64,000 nucleotides of DNA from Sodalis sp. dw_96 (GCF_018449575.1 NZ_JAAVUT010000004.1:62001-126000), one strand, 5' to 3'. Shown: positions 8,883 to 20,000, counted from the first letter of the stretch. A program made the numbers and translations. The notes: a model not told the origin generated them from the letters alone.

Positions 8883-9359
8883 TCACCGGCCGTTGCTGTT
8901 ATGGGCTTGATCGGTAAAACGCTGGAATACCACCAGGGTCTCCTCGCTGACATAATGCTCCAGGCCCTCGGCGTCCCGGCGCGCGGTTTCAGCGCTGATA
9001 CCCAGCGCCAGCAGGAATGACTCCACAATCTGGTGCCGTTTACGGCTTTTTGCCGCCATCACCTCCCCTTCAGCGGTGAGGAACACGCCCCGGTAGGGTA
9101 ATTGTCGGATCAAACCGGCGGCGGACAATTTTTTCAGCATTTTGGCCACCGTCGGTTGCGCCACGCCCAGGCGGGCGGCCAATTCCACCTGACGCACTTC
9201 CCCCTGCTCCTGGATAAGGTCGGCAATCAGCTCGATGTAATCGTCCATAAGTTCCGACCGGTGGGCCTGCCTGACCTGCAAAAAACCCTGGGCATGTTCC
9301 CGCGCATTAACCAACTGGCCGGCGGGAACGGAGAGCGCCTCTTTCTCCGGGCGGTTCAT
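8883..9359 (-). CDS. mntR: MntR, manganese-responsive transcription regulator
   Basis: A 158-residue DtxR-family regulator that closely resembles E. coli MntR. The winged helix includes [11 protein letters not shown] near residues 67-77, and the C-terminal dimerisation/metal region shows [13 protein letters not shown] and [14 protein letters not shown], which carry Mn-binding residues in MntR. With manganese bound it represses Mn import genes. It is divergent from sitABCD, and two overlapping palindromes in the shared region match an MntR operator, so regulation of sitABCD is very likely. Confidence 0.95.
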   Translation of the reverse strand: MNRPEKEALSVPAGQLVNAREHAQGFLQVRQAHRSELMDDYIELIADLIQEQGEVRQVELAARLGVAQPTVAKMLKKLSAAGLIRQLPYRGVFLTAEGEVMAAKSRKRHQIVESFLLALGISAETARRDAEGLEHYVSEETLVVFQRFTDQAHNSNGR

Positions 9360-9408
9360 GGTATTTCCTCATGGTTGCTAATCTGCCGGGATTATCCGTC
9401 AGCTCGTG

Positions 9409-9436
9409 GTTACAACGGCAAGCATAGCATTGTAAC
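9409..9436. promoter_or_regulatory. inverted repeat upstream of mntR
   Basis: A 7-bp inverted repeat (GTTACAA / TTGTAAC) with a 14-base spacer lies 50 bases upstream of the mntR start. It could be a regulator site for mntR, but I cannot name the protein. Confidence 0.3.
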
Positions 9437-9501
9437 CGCCGGCGAATGATAAACAACCCGGCAGCGGCGGTCCGTACGTTGAAACGAGTAGAATCGCCTT
9501 T

Positions 9502-9526
9502 GCTATACAGTATAGCCTATGCTATA
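9502..9526. promoter_or_regulatory. MntR operator, two overlapping palindromes
   Basis: Two nested palindromes overlap upstream of sitA. One is GCTATACAGTATAGC (9502-9516). The other is TATAGCCTATGCTATA (9511-9526), two 6-bp arms with a 4-base spacer. The second fits the MntR box form ATAGC-N4-GCTAT known for enteric manganese genes. The site lies about 50 bases before the sitA start, where a repressor would cover the promoter. Confidence 0.8.
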
Positions 9527-9576
9527 AATGAGCGTAATTTCATTACCTGTTAATTATTTTACCGCCAATCGCCTCT

Positions 9577-10500
9577 ATGCTGACAAATCCGTTGACGTGC
9601 CGAATACCGCTTCCAGCCGCCCCATGGCGGTTTTTCCTCGGCTGCCTGCTGCTTTTCGCCGTCGGCGCCGCCCATGGCGAAAAAAAATTCAGGGTGGTCA
9701 CCACTTTCACGGTGCTGCAGGATATGGCGCAAAATGTCGCCGGGGATGCGGCGCAGGTGGAATCCATTACCAAACCCGGAGCGGAAATCCATGATTATCA
9801 GCCGACGCCGCGGGATATCGTCAAAAGCCAATCGGCTGATCTGGTGTTATGGAACGGTCTGAACCTTGAGCGCTGGTTCAAGCGTTTTTATGACAATGTC
9901 CATGACGTCCCGTCCGCGGTGGTCAGCGAAGGCATCGAGCCGTTGCCGATTCGCGCCGGTCCCTATAACGGCAATCCCAATCCCCATGCCTGGATGTCCG
10001 CAAGCAATGCCTTAATCTACGTGGAGAATATCCGTAAAGCGCTGGTTCAATACGACCCGGCCCGTGCCGATACCTACAACCGCAACGCCCGGGAATATGC
10101 GGCCAAGATCGCCGCCCTCGACGCGCCGCTGCGGGCCCGGCTGGATAAGATTCCCGCAGGCCTTCGCTGGCTGGTCACAAGCGAAGGCGCCTTCAGCTAC
10201 CTGGCGCGGGATTACGCCCTGAGCGAGCTTTATCTGTGGCCCATCAACGCGGAAGAACAGGGTACGCCCCGGCAGGTCAGGCATGTCATTCACCAGGTGC
10301 GCGAGCATCGTATCCCGGTGGTCTTCAGCGAGAGCACCGTGTCGGATAAACCGGCCCGCCAGGTCAGTAAAGAGACCGGCGCGCGCTACGGCGGCGTGCT
10401 GTATGTGGATTCTCTTTCCACAGCCGACGGGCCGGTACCCGACTATCTCAGCCTGCTTTACCAAACCACGGACACCATCGCCAGAGGATTCGGGCTATGA
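9577..10500 (+). CDS. sitA: SitA, periplasmic Mn/Fe-binding protein
   Basis: A 307-residue cluster A-I metal-binding lipoprotein-like protein of ABC importers. A signal peptide with hydrophobic core [16 protein letters not shown] ends near residue 34. The four metal ligands of this family are visible: His72 (EIHDYQP), His137 (NPHAWMS), Glu203 ([10 protein letters not shown]) and Asp278 (YVDSLS). It delivers manganese (and iron) to the SitCD permease. It starts the sitABCD operon downstream of an MntR box. No strong ribosome site is seen before 9577, so the exact start is less certain than the gene. Confidence 0.94.
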   Translation: MLTNPLTCRIPLPAAPWRFFLGCLLLFAVGAAHGEKKFRVVTTFTVLQDMAQNVAGDAAQVESITKPGAEIHDYQPTPRDIVKSQSADLVLWNGLNLERWFKRFYDNVHDVPSAVVSEGIEPLPIRAGPYNGNPNPHAWMSASNALIYVENIRKALVQYDPARADTYNRNAREYAAKIAALDAPLRARLDKIPAGLRWLVTSEGAFSYLARDYALSELYLWPINAEEQGTPRQVRHVIHQVREHRIPVVFSESTVSDKPARQVSKETGARYGGVLYVDSLSTADGPVPDYLSLLYQTTDTIARGFGL

Positions 10501-11300
10501 CCCGGCCCTATCGGCCCGAGCTGCGGATGGACAGGGTTACCGTAACCTATGGCAACGGTCATACAGCCCTTAGCAACGCCAGTTTTCACCTGCGGGGCGG
10601 CACGCTTTGCGCCTTGGTCGGCATGAACGGCAGCGGGAAATCCACCCTGTTCAAAAGCATTTTGGGCATGGTGCGGCCCGCCGCCGGCACGGTCACCCTG
10701 GATAATCTGCCGGTGGCCGAGGCGTTACGGAAAAACCTTATCGCCTATGTACCCCAGGCGGAAGAGGTGGACTGGAATTTCCCGGTGCTGGTAAGGGACG
10801 TGGTAATGATGGGACGCTACGGCAGCATGTCTTTTTTGCGTATTCCCTCGGCGCGTGACAAACATTGGGTGGAGCAGGCGCTGGACCGCGTCGGGTTGTG
10901 GGAGTTGCGCCACCGTCAAATCGGCGAGCTTTCCGGCGGGCAGCGCAAGCGGGTTTTCCTGGCCCGGGCACTGGCGCAACAGGGCAAGGTGATGCTATTG
11001 GACGAGCCTTTCACCGGCGTCGATGTGCAAACCGAGAACGCCATTATCGAGCTTTTGCAATCGCTGCGCGCCGAAGACCATCTCATCATGGTCTCGACGC
11101 ATAACCTGGCCGGCGTGCCGGGATTTTGCGATCGGGTGGTGATGATTAACCGCACCGTATTGGCGGCCGGCCCGACCGCCACAACCTTTACCCAGGAAAA
11201 CCTGGATCGGGTGTTCGGCGGCAGGCTGCGCCAGCCGGATGTCGCGGCGGCGCAGACGGCGCCCTTGCGCACGGTCGACGCCGAAAAGCGGATATCGTGA
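10497..11300 (+). CDS. sitB: SitB, Mn/Fe ABC transporter ATPase
   Basis: A 267-residue ABC ATPase with Walker [10 protein letters not shown] (42-50), signature LSGGQ (145-149) and Walker B VMLLDEP (165-171). It powers metal import through the two membrane subunits encoded next. It overlaps sitA by 4 bases (ATGA) and sitC by 4 bases, a tightly coupled operon. Confidence 0.95.
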   Translation: MTRPYRPELRMDRVTVTYGNGHTALSNASFHLRGGTLCALVGMNGSGKSTLFKSILGMVRPAAGTVTLDNLPVAEALRKNLIAYVPQAEEVDWNFPVLVRDVVMMGRYGSMSFLRIPSARDKHWVEQALDRVGLWELRHRQIGELSGGQRKRVFLARALAQQGKVMLLDEPFTGVDVQTENAIIELLQSLRAEDHLIMVSTHNLAGVPGFCDRVVMINRTVLAAGPTATTFTQENLDRVFGGRLRQPDVAAAQTAPLRTVDAEKRIS

Positions 11301-12157
11301 TGATGGCGCTAATGCTGCAACCGTTCCAGTACGACTATATGCTCAAGGCCATTTGGGTCAGCGGCATGGTAGGCGCGGTCTGCGCTTTTCTGTCGGCTTA
11401 CCTGATGCTCAAGGGCTGGTCTCTAATGGGGGATGCGTTATCACACTCGGTAGTGCCCGGCGTGGCGGGCGCCTATGCGCTGGGTTTGCCCATCGCCGCC
11501 GGCGCGTTCATGACCGGCATGCTGGCGGCGCTGACGATGACGCTGGTGCGCCACTATACCCGGCTGCGCGAGGACGCCATTATCGGTTTTGTCTTTACCA
11601 CGTTTTTCGCCGTCGGGCTGCTGATCGTTTCCCTTAACCCCACCGCGGTCAACGTGCAGTCGATTATCTTCGGCAATATCCTCGGGATAGCCGACGCGGA
11701 TGTCCTGCAGGTGCAGATTATCAGCGGCGTGTCTTTTATCGTGCTTTGCGTGATCTGGAAAGATTTGCTGGCGGTCTTTTTTGACGAAAGCCATGCCGTC
11801 TCCATCGGCCTGTCGCCGCTGCGTCTGAAAATAATTTTTTTCACGCTGCTGAGCGCCTGCACCGTGGCCGCGCTGCAAACGGTCGGCGCCATCCTGGTGA
11901 TAGCCATGGTGATCACCCCAGGCGCCACGGCGTACCTGCTGACCGACCAATTCCCGCGCCTTATCGCAATCGCCGTGGTCACCGGTACCCTGACCAGCGC
12001 CTGCGGCGCTTGGCTGAGCTATTTCCTTAACGGCGCCACCGGCGGGGTGATTGTCACCCTGCAAACCCTGGTTTTCCTGCTGGCGTTTTTATTTGCCCCG
12101 AAACACGGGCTGCTGGCCGCCTGGTTGCGCACTAATAAACGCCGGAGCACCTTATAA
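11297..12157 (+). CDS. sitC: SitC, Mn/Fe ABC transporter permease
   Basis: A 286-residue membrane protein of the ABC-3 permease family with about eight helices and the coupling-region motif [14 protein letters not shown] near residue 50. The start could be GTG at 11297 or ATG at 11300 or 11303; all overlap the sitB stop. It forms the transport channel with SitD, to which it is similar. Confidence 0.93.
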   Translation: MMMALMLQPFQYDYMLKAIWVSGMVGAVCAFLSAYLMLKGWSLMGDALSHSVVPGVAGAYALGLPIAAGAFMTGMLAALTMTLVRHYTRLREDAIIGFVFTTFFAVGLLIVSLNPTAVNVQSIIFGNILGIADADVLQVQIISGVSFIVLCVIWKDLLAVFFDESHAVSIGLSPLRLKIIFFTLLSACTVAALQTVGAILVIAMVITPGATAYLLTDQFPRLIAIAVVTGTLTSACGAWLSYFLNGATGGVIVTLQTLVFLLAFLFAPKHGLLAAWLRTNKRRSTL

Positions 12158-13005
12158 TGGCCTGGCTTGAGTATGTGCTGACATATATCACCGAACCGTT
12201 GGGTTTCCCGTTTATGCAGCGGGCGATGTTCGCCGCCATCGCCACCGGCGTGGTGTGCGCCATATTGTCGTGCTTCCTGGTGCTCAAGGGATGGTCGCTG
12301 ATGGGGGACGCCATCTCCCATGGGGTGCTGCCCGGCATTATCCTGGCCTATAGCGCCGGGCTGCCGATCGTTATCGGCGCCTTTGGATCGGGAATGATTT
12401 GCGCCCTGGCCACCGGTTATATCAAAGACCACTGCCGGGTAAAGGAGGACACGGTAATGGGGATTGTCTTATCGGGCATGTTTGCCCTCGGGCTGGTGCT
12501 GTTTTCGCACATCGATAGCGACCAGCACCTTAGCCATATCTTGTTCGGCAACGTGCTGGGCATTACACTCGCGGAGCTGCGGCAAGTGCTGCTGATAGCC
12601 GGCGCGGTTTCCCTGGTCATCCTGGTTAAGCGCCGGGACCTGATGCTCTATTGTTTTGACCCGGCCCAGGCGCGGGTGCTGGGCCTGCCGGTGAAGACGC
12701 TGCATTACGGCCTGTTATGCCTGCTGGCTCTGACCATCGTCGCCGCCCTGCAGGCGGTGGGGGTGATACTGGTAATTGCCATGCTGATTGCACCCGGCAT
12801 CACCGCCTCTCTACTCGCCCGCCGGTTCGACGGGATGCTGCTGGCGGCGGTGCTGGTCTCGATATTCTCCTGTGTCACCGGCACGCTGATAAGCTTTTAT
12901 ATCGACGCCGCCACCGGTCCCTGCATCGTGATCGTTCAGGCATTGCTATTCGTGGCGGCGCAAGTCCATCGCATCGCCCGGCGCAATCCCACACAGACGG
13001 CCTAA
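12157..13005 (+). CDS. sitD: SitD, Mn/Fe ABC transporter permease
   Basis: A 282-residue ABC-3 family permease, a paralogue of SitC, with the matching motif AISHGVLPGIILAY. Its ATG overlaps the sitC stop by one base. It is the last gene of the sitABCD operon. About eight membrane helices are expected. Confidence 0.93.
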   Translation: MAWLEYVLTYITEPLGFPFMQRAMFAAIATGVVCAILSCFLVLKGWSLMGDAISHGVLPGIILAYSAGLPIVIGAFGSGMICALATGYIKDHCRVKEDTVMGIVLSGMFALGLVLFSHIDSDQHLSHILFGNVLGITLAELRQVLLIAGAVSLVILVKRRDLMLYCFDPAQARVLGLPVKTLHYGLLCLLALTIVAALQAVGVILVIAMLIAPGITASLLARRFDGMLLAAVLVSIFSCVTGTLISFYIDAATGPCIVIVQALLFVAAQVHRIARRNPTQTA

Positions 13006-13072
13006 CCGCCTGAACGCGCCCTGCCGTCATGACGAAACCTATTTCCGGGTTACGCTTCGCTGCCGAAAACGT

Positions 13073-13090
13073 CCTGACGCACTCGTCAGG
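13073..13090. terminator. stem-loop after sitABCD
   Basis: A perfect 7-bp stem (CCTGACG / CGTCAGG) with a 4-base loop lies 68 bases after the sitD stop. Only a short TT follows, so it may be a weak intrinsic terminator. The rest of the 13006-13279 gap is increasingly A+T-rich towards the next gene. Confidence 0.45.
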
Positions 13091-13279
13091 TTCATTAGGT
13101 TCCATCCGCATTAACTGATTAATCGCATCCGGGTAACACCCCCCGGCCCTGATTGGTTGACATTATGCAAAATCCATATTCAAACGTGGCTTTATCAAGG
13201 CGCGGGGGGAATTGAGCGTTTTTTAAAATATATAATATAAAATGATTATAAAATGATTTATTTCATATAGGAATAAATC

Positions 13280-15256
13280 ATGAATGTTGTACTCTCCTCT
13301 ATAAAAGCGCATTTATTTAATAGTTGCACATCAGCTGTTGATCTTGTTCAAAATAACCCATCGCCCTATAATATACATTTAGCCAGATGTTTGCTGCATG
13401 CCAAAAGGACGGCATTGGACCTCAGTTTAACCGGCGCGCACGGACGCGCAGAAATAAACGAGGCTAAAATCAATAAGTATAATAATCTTTTGATAAAACT
13501 TACTCATTTGGCTGGCCACTCACAGATAAACAATCCTTCGGACTTTCCCGAGATAACGCAAAACGATCTCCCCGCCCGCTCAAACCATGACAACACTCTG
13601 AGTGAAGGCGAAATAGATGAATTTGCAAAAACCTTTTATTTAAAAATTGCGAACTTAAGCGGCATCGATTTCACAAACCGCGATTTGAGACAGCTTGATT
13701 TCACAGACGCGAATGAATTACCTTCTTCCCACGGTATGCCCTGTTCCGAGAATTTCGCCGGGGCAGATTTAACAGCGGTAGATCTTAGCGGTGCTTTTTT
13801 GGAAGGTTCGAATTTCAAGGGTGCCACGCTAAATCATGCCAAACTGCTGATTAACAGTGCCAATTTTACTGATGCGGCACTCGATAATGTCGAAATCAAA
13901 TTAGCCATACCAGAAGTTTGGGACGATTGGAGCTTAGATTGTTTACTGAATAGTGATAACAATCACGATACAGTATTATCTACAATAAACACCATTGATG
14001 ACAAATACCCGGGTCTTAAAATCAATTTAATTCATCAAATTCTAGATTCATTTGAGAATAAAGTAGACATTGAAGATTCAATATTTCCAAAATCAGTGAT
14101 GATAAATATGCTGTTTTCCAAACAATTTTATATTCAAGATAAAAAAATCAGCCTATTTTGTGATAAATTACTCGAAAAAGAAATCATTAAAGCAAATGAA
14201 AAGCTGTTGCTTAAAAGCTTTAACAACGGCACTTTATTATTTTTATTAGATACTATTTCACACTCTGCTGAAAGTAACAAACAAAATTTTTACATGATGG
14301 ATAATAATGGATTTTTCAATCAACTCATGGTGCTCTGCGTTCATCACGACAGTGTCGAAATAAGAGAAAAATCCCGAGATATTTATAGTAATTATGTGAA
14401 GCTAGATCAGATAAAAACCTATGCTGAAAAGTTTGAATATGGTAATGGCAATAAACAGCCTGACTGGTCAGATAAAAACATATTCAATTACATTTTAATA
14501 AACAAAGATAAGGCTATAATAATTGATCACATGAACTTTGCAGGCATGCTTCATTTCAGTAAAGAACGAAACAAGATCAAATGGGATTGTTTTTTCTTTT
14601 ACTGTGCTGATCAATGTCAATCTAAAAAAACCATTAATTACAGTGAGTTGTTCAATGAACAGTTTAAAATATTCAGTCATAGCTATCAATACGATCTGAA
14701 TAAGTCCAGTTTTGAAAAATTAATAGATACCTTAAATCTTTGTGAGTATGAATCCCGATTCAAATCTGTAATAGCAGGCAAGCCCGTATCCCAGGAAAAT
14801 AAACTTATTGAGATCAAAGATCAGCTGAGACTGCAAGAGATCTTCCAAGACATAATAGCTCCTGAAAATGATAACCCTAAAGAGACCATACTTAAAACTG
14901 CCCATATTGAAGCATTATTGAATGTATTCCAATTGGAATCAGCCAGCGATAAAGTAAAAGCACAAACTTTTGTTAGCCTTGCGGCATTATTTGCTAAATA
15001 CTCATCTAGCGCGATATTTGGTACGGAAGAACAATCACCGCAAGTATTGAGGGATTATTCTTATGCGTTAATGAATAAGGCAAATGAGCTAGATTCAGAG
15101 GTGTTAGGAAATAAGTTCGGCCTCTGGAAAAACCATCTGTTAGGTTTAAATGACGCATTTACCTGTACCGCGGTCCTTTCAACTGAAATGATATATCATG
15201 CACATGAGAATTTTGATGACGTCATCTCAGCACTAAGCCCTCCCATTTGGGGCTGA
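13280..15256 (+). CDS. SopA/NleL-like effector: pentapeptide repeats plus HECT-like E3 ligase
   Basis: A 658-residue protein. Residues ~1-115 are mostly helical and carry no Sec signal. Residues ~126-206 form pentapeptide repeats (A(D/N)LxG type: LSGID, FAGAD, LSGAF, FKGAT, FTDAA). The C-terminus contains GLNDAFTCTAVLS, with Cys629 exactly 29 residues from the end. From memory, the Salmonella SopA and EHEC NleL effectors share this order, a pentapeptide beta-helix then a HECT-like lobe, and their catalytic Cys753 is 29 residues from the end of 782. A bacterial HECT-like ubiquitin ligase delivered by type III secretion is therefore likely. The gene is strikingly A+T-rich (14 G/C of 60 at 14461-14520, against 33 of 60 at 12841-12900 in sitD), which suggests horizontal transfer. 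The start follows TAGGAATAAATC. No chaperone gene is adjacent. Confidence 0.75.
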   Translation: MNVVLSSIKAHLFNSCTSAVDLVQNNPSPYNIHLARCLLHAKRTALDLSLTGAHGRAEINEAKINKYNNLLIKLTHLAGHSQINNPSDFPEITQNDLPARSNHDNTLSEGEIDEFAKTFYLKIANLSGIDFTNRDLRQLDFTDANELPSSHGMPCSENFAGADLTAVDLSGAFLEGSNFKGATLNHAKLLINSANFTDAALDNVEIKLAIPEVWDDWSLDCLLNSDNNHDTVLSTINTIDDKYPGLKINLIHQILDSFENKVDIEDSIFPKSVMINMLFSKQFYIQDKKISLFCDKLLEKEIIKANEKLLLKSFNNGTLLFLLDTISHSAESNKQNFYMMDNNGFFNQLMVLCVHHDSVEIREKSRDIYSNYVKLDQIKTYAEKFEYGNGNKQPDWSDKNIFNYILINKDKAIIIDHMNFAGMLHFSKERNKIKWDCFFFYCADQCQSKKTINYSELFNEQFKIFSHSYQYDLNKSSFEKLIDTLNLCEYESRFKSVIAGKPVSQENKLIEIKDQLRLQEIFQDIIAPENDNPKETILKTAHIEALLNVFQLESASDKVKAQTFVSLAALFAKYSSSAIFGTEEQSPQVLRDYSYALMNKANELDSEVLGNKFGLWKNHLLGLNDAFTCTAVLSTEMIYHAHENFDDVISALSPPIWG

Positions 15257-15366
15257 TTCTGCTGACTAAGATTACTTTTCCATAGGTAAGCCCTTACGAA
15301 GTTGCCGTGGAAATGCATGTTTTCCGCAATGGATTCACCATGATCGGCGACCTAAAGTCACGGTCT

Positions 15367-15401
15367 CCCGCCCGGACCGGTGTCAGACCGGAATGGGCGG
15401 G
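15367..15401. other. two-part stem-loop between effector gene and gcvP
   Basis: An outer 7-bp stem (CCCGCCC / GGGCGGG) encloses an inner 5-bp stem (CCGGT / ACCGG). It lies downstream of both convergent genes. No T-run follows, so intrinsic termination is uncertain. Confidence 0.45.
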
Positions 15402-15447
15402 GGCAGTTATTGCTCGAGGAACCTGCGGGTATGGCGCCGGTTACGGC

Positions 15448-18312
15448 CTATTCATAATCGCCGATCGGCACGCAAGAACAGAACAGATTACGATCCCCAT
15501 ACACATCGTCCAGACGCTTGACGCTCGGCCAGTACTTATGCTCGAAGCCCGCCGGAAACGCCGCCGTTTCACGACTATAGGGATGGGTCCAGTCACCCGC
15601 CAGCTCGCGCTCGATATGCGGCGCGTTAACCAGCGGATTATCCTCCAGCGGCCACTCGCCTTTGGCAACCCGATCGATCTCGCCGCGAATCGCCAGCATG
15701 GCATCGATAAACCGATCCAACTCCGCCTGGCTTTCCGATTCGGTGGGCTCCACCATCAACGTACCGGCCACCGGGAATGACATGGTGGGGGCATGGAAAC
15801 CGTAGTCGATAAGACGCTTGGCGATATCCATTTCACTGATACCGGTAGCGTCCTTCAGCGGACGGATATCCAAAATGCACTCATGGGCCACCCGGCCGTC
15901 GCGGCCGCTGTAAAGCACCGGAAACGCCGCGTTCAAACGGCTGGCGATATAGTTGGCGTTCAAAATCGCCACCTGGCTGGCCTGCTTAAGACCCTGCGCG
16001 CCCATCATACGAATATACATCCAGCTGATGGGCAGGATGGAAGCGCTGCCGAACGGCGCGGCGGCAACCGCGCCCTGCCGGGTCAATACCCCATCGATGT
16101 GCAGCACGGAGTGGCCCGGAACAAACGGCGCCAAATGGGCTTTCACGCCGATGGGTCCCATGCCCGGTCCGCCGCCGCCGTGAGGAATACAAAAGGTTTT
16201 GTGCAGGTTAAGATGCGACACATCGGCGCCGATGTAACCCGGCGAGGTAATGCCCACCTGGGCGTTCATATTGGCGCCGTCCAAGTACACCTGGCCGCCG
16301 TACTGATGAATTATCTGGCACACCTCGCGGATCGTCTCTTCATACACGCCGTGGGTGGAAGGATAGGTCACCATGATGCAGGACAACGCGTCGCCGGCCT
16401 GTTCGGCTTTCTCGCGCAGGTCGTGCAAATCGATATTGCCGTTTTTATCGCAGGCCACCACGACAACCGACATGCCCGCCATCTGCGCGGAAGCCGGATT
16501 GGTGCCGTGGGCTGAGCTGGGGATCAGGCAGAGATGGCGACCGCCTTCGTTCCGGCTCTCGTGATAACGCCGTATGGTCAGCATACCGGCATACTCGCCC
16601 TGGGCGCCTGAATTAGGCTGCATGCACAGCGCGTCATAGCCGGTCAATTGCACCAGCCAGCGGGAGAGCTGGGCTATCATATGCTGATAACCGGCCGCCT
16701 GTTCGGGCGGGCAAAACGGATGCAGCTCGGCGAATTCCGGCCAGGTGATGGGGATCATTTCCGCGGCGGCGTTCAGCTTCATGGTACAGGAACCCAGGGG
16801 GATCATGGATTGGTTCAGCGCCAGATCCTTGTTTTCCAGCCGGTGCATATAGCGCATCATATCGGTTTCGCTATGATAGCGGTTGAACACCGGATGGGTC
16901 AGGATCGGCGTGGTTCGCAGCCACTGCGGCGGAATCACCTCGCCGATGCCCGCATCCAGGGCATCGATATCCAGCCTGCCATCGCTGCCGGTTATAATGG
17001 CGAAGAGAGCGGCGATATCCTCGCGCCCGGTGGTTTCATCAAGGGTAATCCCCACCGCGCCGTCCAGATCGGCACGCAGGTTAACGCCGCGTTCCCGGGC
17101 GCGTTCCAGCACCGCGGCCTTATCCGCCACATCCAGCGTCAGGGTATCGAACCAGCGGGCAAAACGTGGCGTTACGCCGGCGGCGGTCAGCCCCGCAGCC
17201 AGGATTGAAGTCAGGCGATGGATACGCCCGGCGATGCGTTTCAGCCCCGCCGGCCCGTGATATACCGCATATAAACCGGCGATATTCGCCAGCAGGACCT
17301 GCGACGTACAAATATTGGAGTTGGCTTTTTCACGCCGGATATGCTGTTCGCGGGTTTGCATCGCCATGCGCAGAGCGGTATTGCCTGCCGCATCGCGGGA
17401 GACGCCGATGATGCGGCCCGGCATGGAACGTTTCACCTCGTCGCGGGCGGCAAAGAATGCCGCGTGGGGACCGCCGTAGCCCATGGGTACGCCAAAACGC
17501 TGTGAAGAACCGAATACCACATCGGCCCCCTGGGCGCCCGGCGCCGCCAACAGCACCAGCGCCATGATATCCGCCGCCACGCAGCTGACTATCCGACGGG
17601 CCTTCAGGGCCGCCAGCAGTTCGCGATAATCATGGAGCTCGCCGGTGGTGCCCGCCTGCTGCAGTAAAACCCCGAATACCCCCGTCTGTTCCAGCGCCGC
17701 CTCGGCATGGCCCACCACCAGATCAAAACCGAAGGTGCGCGCGCGGGTGCGAACCACGTCCAGGGTCTGCGGGTGCACATCATCAGCGACAAAAAAGCAG
17801 TTGGCCTGTTTCAGCTTGCTGGCGCGCTTGGCCAGCGCCATGGCTTCCGCCGCCGCGGTGGCTTCATCCAGCAGCGAGGCGGAGGCGATATCCAGGCCGG
17901 TCAAGTCCAGCGTCAGCTGCTGGAAATTCAGCAACGCCTCCAGCCTGCCCTGGGAGACTTCCGGCTGGTAAGGCGTATAGGCGGTGTACCAGCCCGGATT
18001 TTCCAGCATATTACGCAGGATCACCGGCGGAGTGATGACCGCGCTATAGCCCATGCCGATATAGGTTTTACAGCGCTGATTGCGACCGGCAATGGCTTTC
18101 AGTTCCGCGAGCGCCTGGGCTTCGGTGGCGGCCTCGCCCACCGCGGGCGGGGCGGCAAGCTGGATATCAGCGGGAACGATCTGGCCAATCAACGCGTCCA
18201 GGGTGGCGGCGCCAACGGCTGAAAGCATATGCGCCTGTTGCTCCGGGGAAGGGCCGATATGGCGCTGGATAAACGCGTCATGGTGTTCAAGCTGGCTGAG
18301 AGTCTGGGTCAT
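15448..18312 (-). CDS. gcvP: GcvP, glycine decarboxylase (P protein)
   Basis: A 954-residue PLP enzyme that decarboxylates glycine and loads the aminomethyl group onto lipoylated GcvH. The PLP lysine lies in [18 protein letters not shown]. The length is close to the E. coli protein. The start at 18312 ([17 protein letters not shown]) matches the E. coli N-terminus; a TTG two codons upstream is less likely. It is the last gene of the gcvTHP operon on this strand, 90 bases after gcvH. Confidence 0.97.
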   Translation of the reverse strand: MTQTLSQLEHHDAFIQRHIGPSPEQQAHMLSAVGAATLDALIGQIVPADIQLAAPPAVGEAATEAQALAELKAIAGRNQRCKTYIGMGYSAVITPPVILRNMLENPGWYTAYTPYQPEVSQGRLEALLNFQQLTLDLTGLDIASASLLDEATAAAEAMALAKRASKLKQANCFFVADDVHPQTLDVVRTRARTFGFDLVVGHAEAALEQTGVFGVLLQQAGTTGELHDYRELLAALKARRIVSCVAADIMALVLLAAPGAQGADVVFGSSQRFGVPMGYGGPHAAFFAARDEVKRSMPGRIIGVSRDAAGNTALRMAMQTREQHIRREKANSNICTSQVLLANIAGLYAVYHGPAGLKRIAGRIHRLTSILAAGLTAAGVTPRFARWFDTLTLDVADKAAVLERARERGVNLRADLDGAVGITLDETTGREDIAALFAIITGSDGRLDIDALDAGIGEVIPPQWLRTTPILTHPVFNRYHSETDMMRYMHRLENKDLALNQSMIPLGSCTMKLNAAAEMIPITWPEFAELHPFCPPEQAAGYQHMIAQLSRWLVQLTGYDALCMQPNSGAQGEYAGMLTIRRYHESRNEGGRHLCLIPSSAHGTNPASAQMAGMSVVVVACDKNGNIDLHDLREKAEQAGDALSCIMVTYPSTHGVYEETIREVCQIIHQYGGQVYLDGANMNAQVGITSPGYIGADVSHLNLHKTFCIPHGGGGPGMGPIGVKAHLAPFVPGHSVLHIDGVLTRQGAVAAAPFGSASILPISWMYIRMMGAQGLKQASQVAILNANYIASRLNAAFPVLYSGRDGRVAHECILDIRPLKDATGISEMDIAKRLIDYGFHAPTMSFPVAGTLMVEPTESESQAELDRFIDAMLAIRGEIDRVAKGEWPLEDNPLVNAPHIERELAGDWTHPYSRETAAFPAGFEHKYWPSVKRLDDVYGDRNLFCSCVPIGDYE

Positions 18313-18402
18313 AAACAACTATTCCTGCATCGGGCATGGGACGGGGGAAATCACAAACGGGTCGGGAACAGCCCCGGGAGGTTCACCGGGGCGCTGCGGC
18401 GG

Positions 18403-18810
18403 TTATTCGTCTTCGTCTTCTTCTTCTTCGAGGGTGGCCTCATAGGCTTCGGCATCGAGCAATGCGGCCACTTCACTTTCATCGGAGGCTTTGATCTGAA
18501 ACAGCCAGCCGTCGGTGTAAGGGGAACTGTTCACCAGCTCCGGCGAGGCTTCGAGCTCATCATTCACCGCCACGATTTCACCGCTGATGGGTGCATAGAT
18601 ATCCGATGCGGCTTTAACCGACTCGGCGACGGCACAATCGTCGCTGGCGGCAAATTCGGCGCCCACTTCCGGCAGATCGATAAAGACCATATCCCCCAAC
18701 AACTCCTGGGCATGTTCGGTAATACCGACGCTGTAAACGCCTTCACCTTCGTCACGCACCCACTCATGGGACGTGGTGTATTTTAATTCTTTTGGCACAC
18801 TGCTGCTCAT
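18403..18810 (-). CDS. gcvH: GcvH, lipoyl carrier protein of glycine cleavage
   Basis: A 135-residue H protein. The lipoylated lysine lies in [15 protein letters not shown]. It shuttles the aminomethyl group between GcvP and GcvT. The C-terminus ends in a run of acidic residues (EEEEDEDE), a little longer than the E. coli protein. The start at 18810 is favoured by GAGGA just upstream; an in-frame ATG two codons earlier is possible. Confidence 0.96.
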   Translation of the reverse strand: MSSSVPKELKYTTSHEWVRDEGEGVYSVGITEHAQELLGDMVFIDLPEVGAEFAASDDCAVAESVKAASDIYAPISGEIVAVNDELEASPELVNSSPYTDGWLFQIKASDESEVAALLDAEAYEATLEEEEDEDE

Positions 18811-18832
18811 CGCCATCCTCACTCTTGCAAAG

Positions 18833-19933
18833 TTAAAATTGAACCACCGGTTTACCGGCGCGGACAAAACCAGGTTTGGTGACCTTAACCGGCATTTCGC
18901 GGTTACGGATTAATACTATAGCCTGCTCGCCGATACCTGCGGGTACGCGGGCCAGGGCAATACTGACCCCGAGCGTCGGGGAAAAGGATCCGCTGGTGAT
19001 AATCCCCGTCTGCCGGTTGCCGTTGCCGTCGGTAAAATGCACCGTTTGTTCGTTGCGCAGCACGCCTTTTTCGGTCAACACCAGGCCCACCAGCTGTTCG
19101 GTGCCGGCGCGGCGCTGTGCTTCAAGGGCTTCGCGGCCGATGAAATCACGGTCTTCCGGTTGCCAGGTGATGGTCCAGCCCATATTGGCGGCCAGGGGCG
19201 AAATTCTTTCGTCCATTTCCTGTCCGTATAAATTCATGCCGGCTTCGAGACGCAGAGTATCACGCGCTCCCAGGCCACAGGGTTTGACCCCTGCCGCCAG
19301 CAGCTGTTGCCAGAACGACTCCACCCGGGTTTTCGGCAGGGCGATTTCATAGCCCGCCTCGCCGGTATAGCCGGTGGTGGCGATAAACAAATCTTGCGAC
19401 TGTACGCCGAAAAAAGGCTTCATGCCGGCCACCGCCGCCAGCTGCTCCGGCGTAAACAGCGTCGCCGCCTTGGCCTGGGCCTGCGGCCCCTGCACGGCGA
19501 TCAGCGCCAAATCGTCACGCACGGTCACCTGGACATTATACGGCGCGGCATGGTCGGTGACCCAGGTCACGTCCTTTTCACGGGTGGCGGAATTCACCAC
19601 CAGGCGAAAGTCCGCTTCAGTCAGGAAGTAGACTATCAAATCGTCAATCACCCCACCGGACGCATTCAGCATCCCGGTATAAAGGGCTTTGCCCGGCTGG
19701 GTCAGCTTTGCCACGTCATTGGCCAGCAGGTAACGCAAAAATTCGCGGGTACGCGCCCCCTTCAGATCGATGATGGTCATATGGGACACATCGAACATGC
19801 CGGCGTCGCGGCGGACCTGATGATGCTCTTCCAGTTGCGAACCATAATGCAGCGGCATCATCCAACCATGGAAATCCACCATTTTTGCGCCGCACGCGAT
19901 GTGCTGTTCATAAAGCGATGTCAACTGGGCCAT
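18833..19933 (-). CDS. gcvT: GcvT, aminomethyltransferase (T protein)
   Basis: A 366-residue folate-dependent aminomethyltransferase that releases ammonia from GcvH and forms methylenetetrahydrofolate. The N-terminus [19 protein letters not shown] and the GCVT motifs ([12 protein letters not shown]) match E. coli. The start at 19933 follows AGAGAAAAG; a longer frame adds 14 residues. It is the first gene of gcvTHP. Regulation by GcvA/GcvB is known in E. coli, but I did not identify the sites. Confidence 0.96.
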   Translation of the reverse strand: MAQLTSLYEQHIACGAKMVDFHGWMMPLHYGSQLEEHHQVRRDAGMFDVSHMTIIDLKGARTREFLRYLLANDVAKLTQPGKALYTGMLNASGGVIDDLIVYFLTEADFRLVVNSATREKDVTWVTDHAAPYNVQVTVRDDLALIAVQGPQAQAKAATLFTPEQLAAVAGMKPFFGVQSQDLFIATTGYTGEAGYEIALPKTRVESFWQQLLAAGVKPCGLGARDTLRLEAGMNLYGQEMDERISPLAANMGWTITWQPEDRDFIGREALEAQRRAGTEQLVGLVLTEKGVLRNEQTVHFTDGNGNRQTGIITSGSFSPTLGVSIALARVPAGIGEQAIVLIRNREMPVKVTKPGFVRAGKPVVQF

Positions 19934-19963
19934 CTTTTCTCTCTTTGTGGTCAACTCGGACGA

Positions 19964-20000
19964 TATACCCGTCATACGTCACATTGCAGGTACGATGGCA
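19964..20000. repeat. truncated ERIC end
   Basis: The stretch starts TATACCCGTCATACGTCACA and continues into TTGCAGGTACGATGGC. This matches about the first 37 bases of an ERIC element, after which the match ends. It lies just upstream of gcvT. The remaining 19934-20273 gap holds the gcvT promoter region and the ubiI terminator. Confidence 0.6.
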
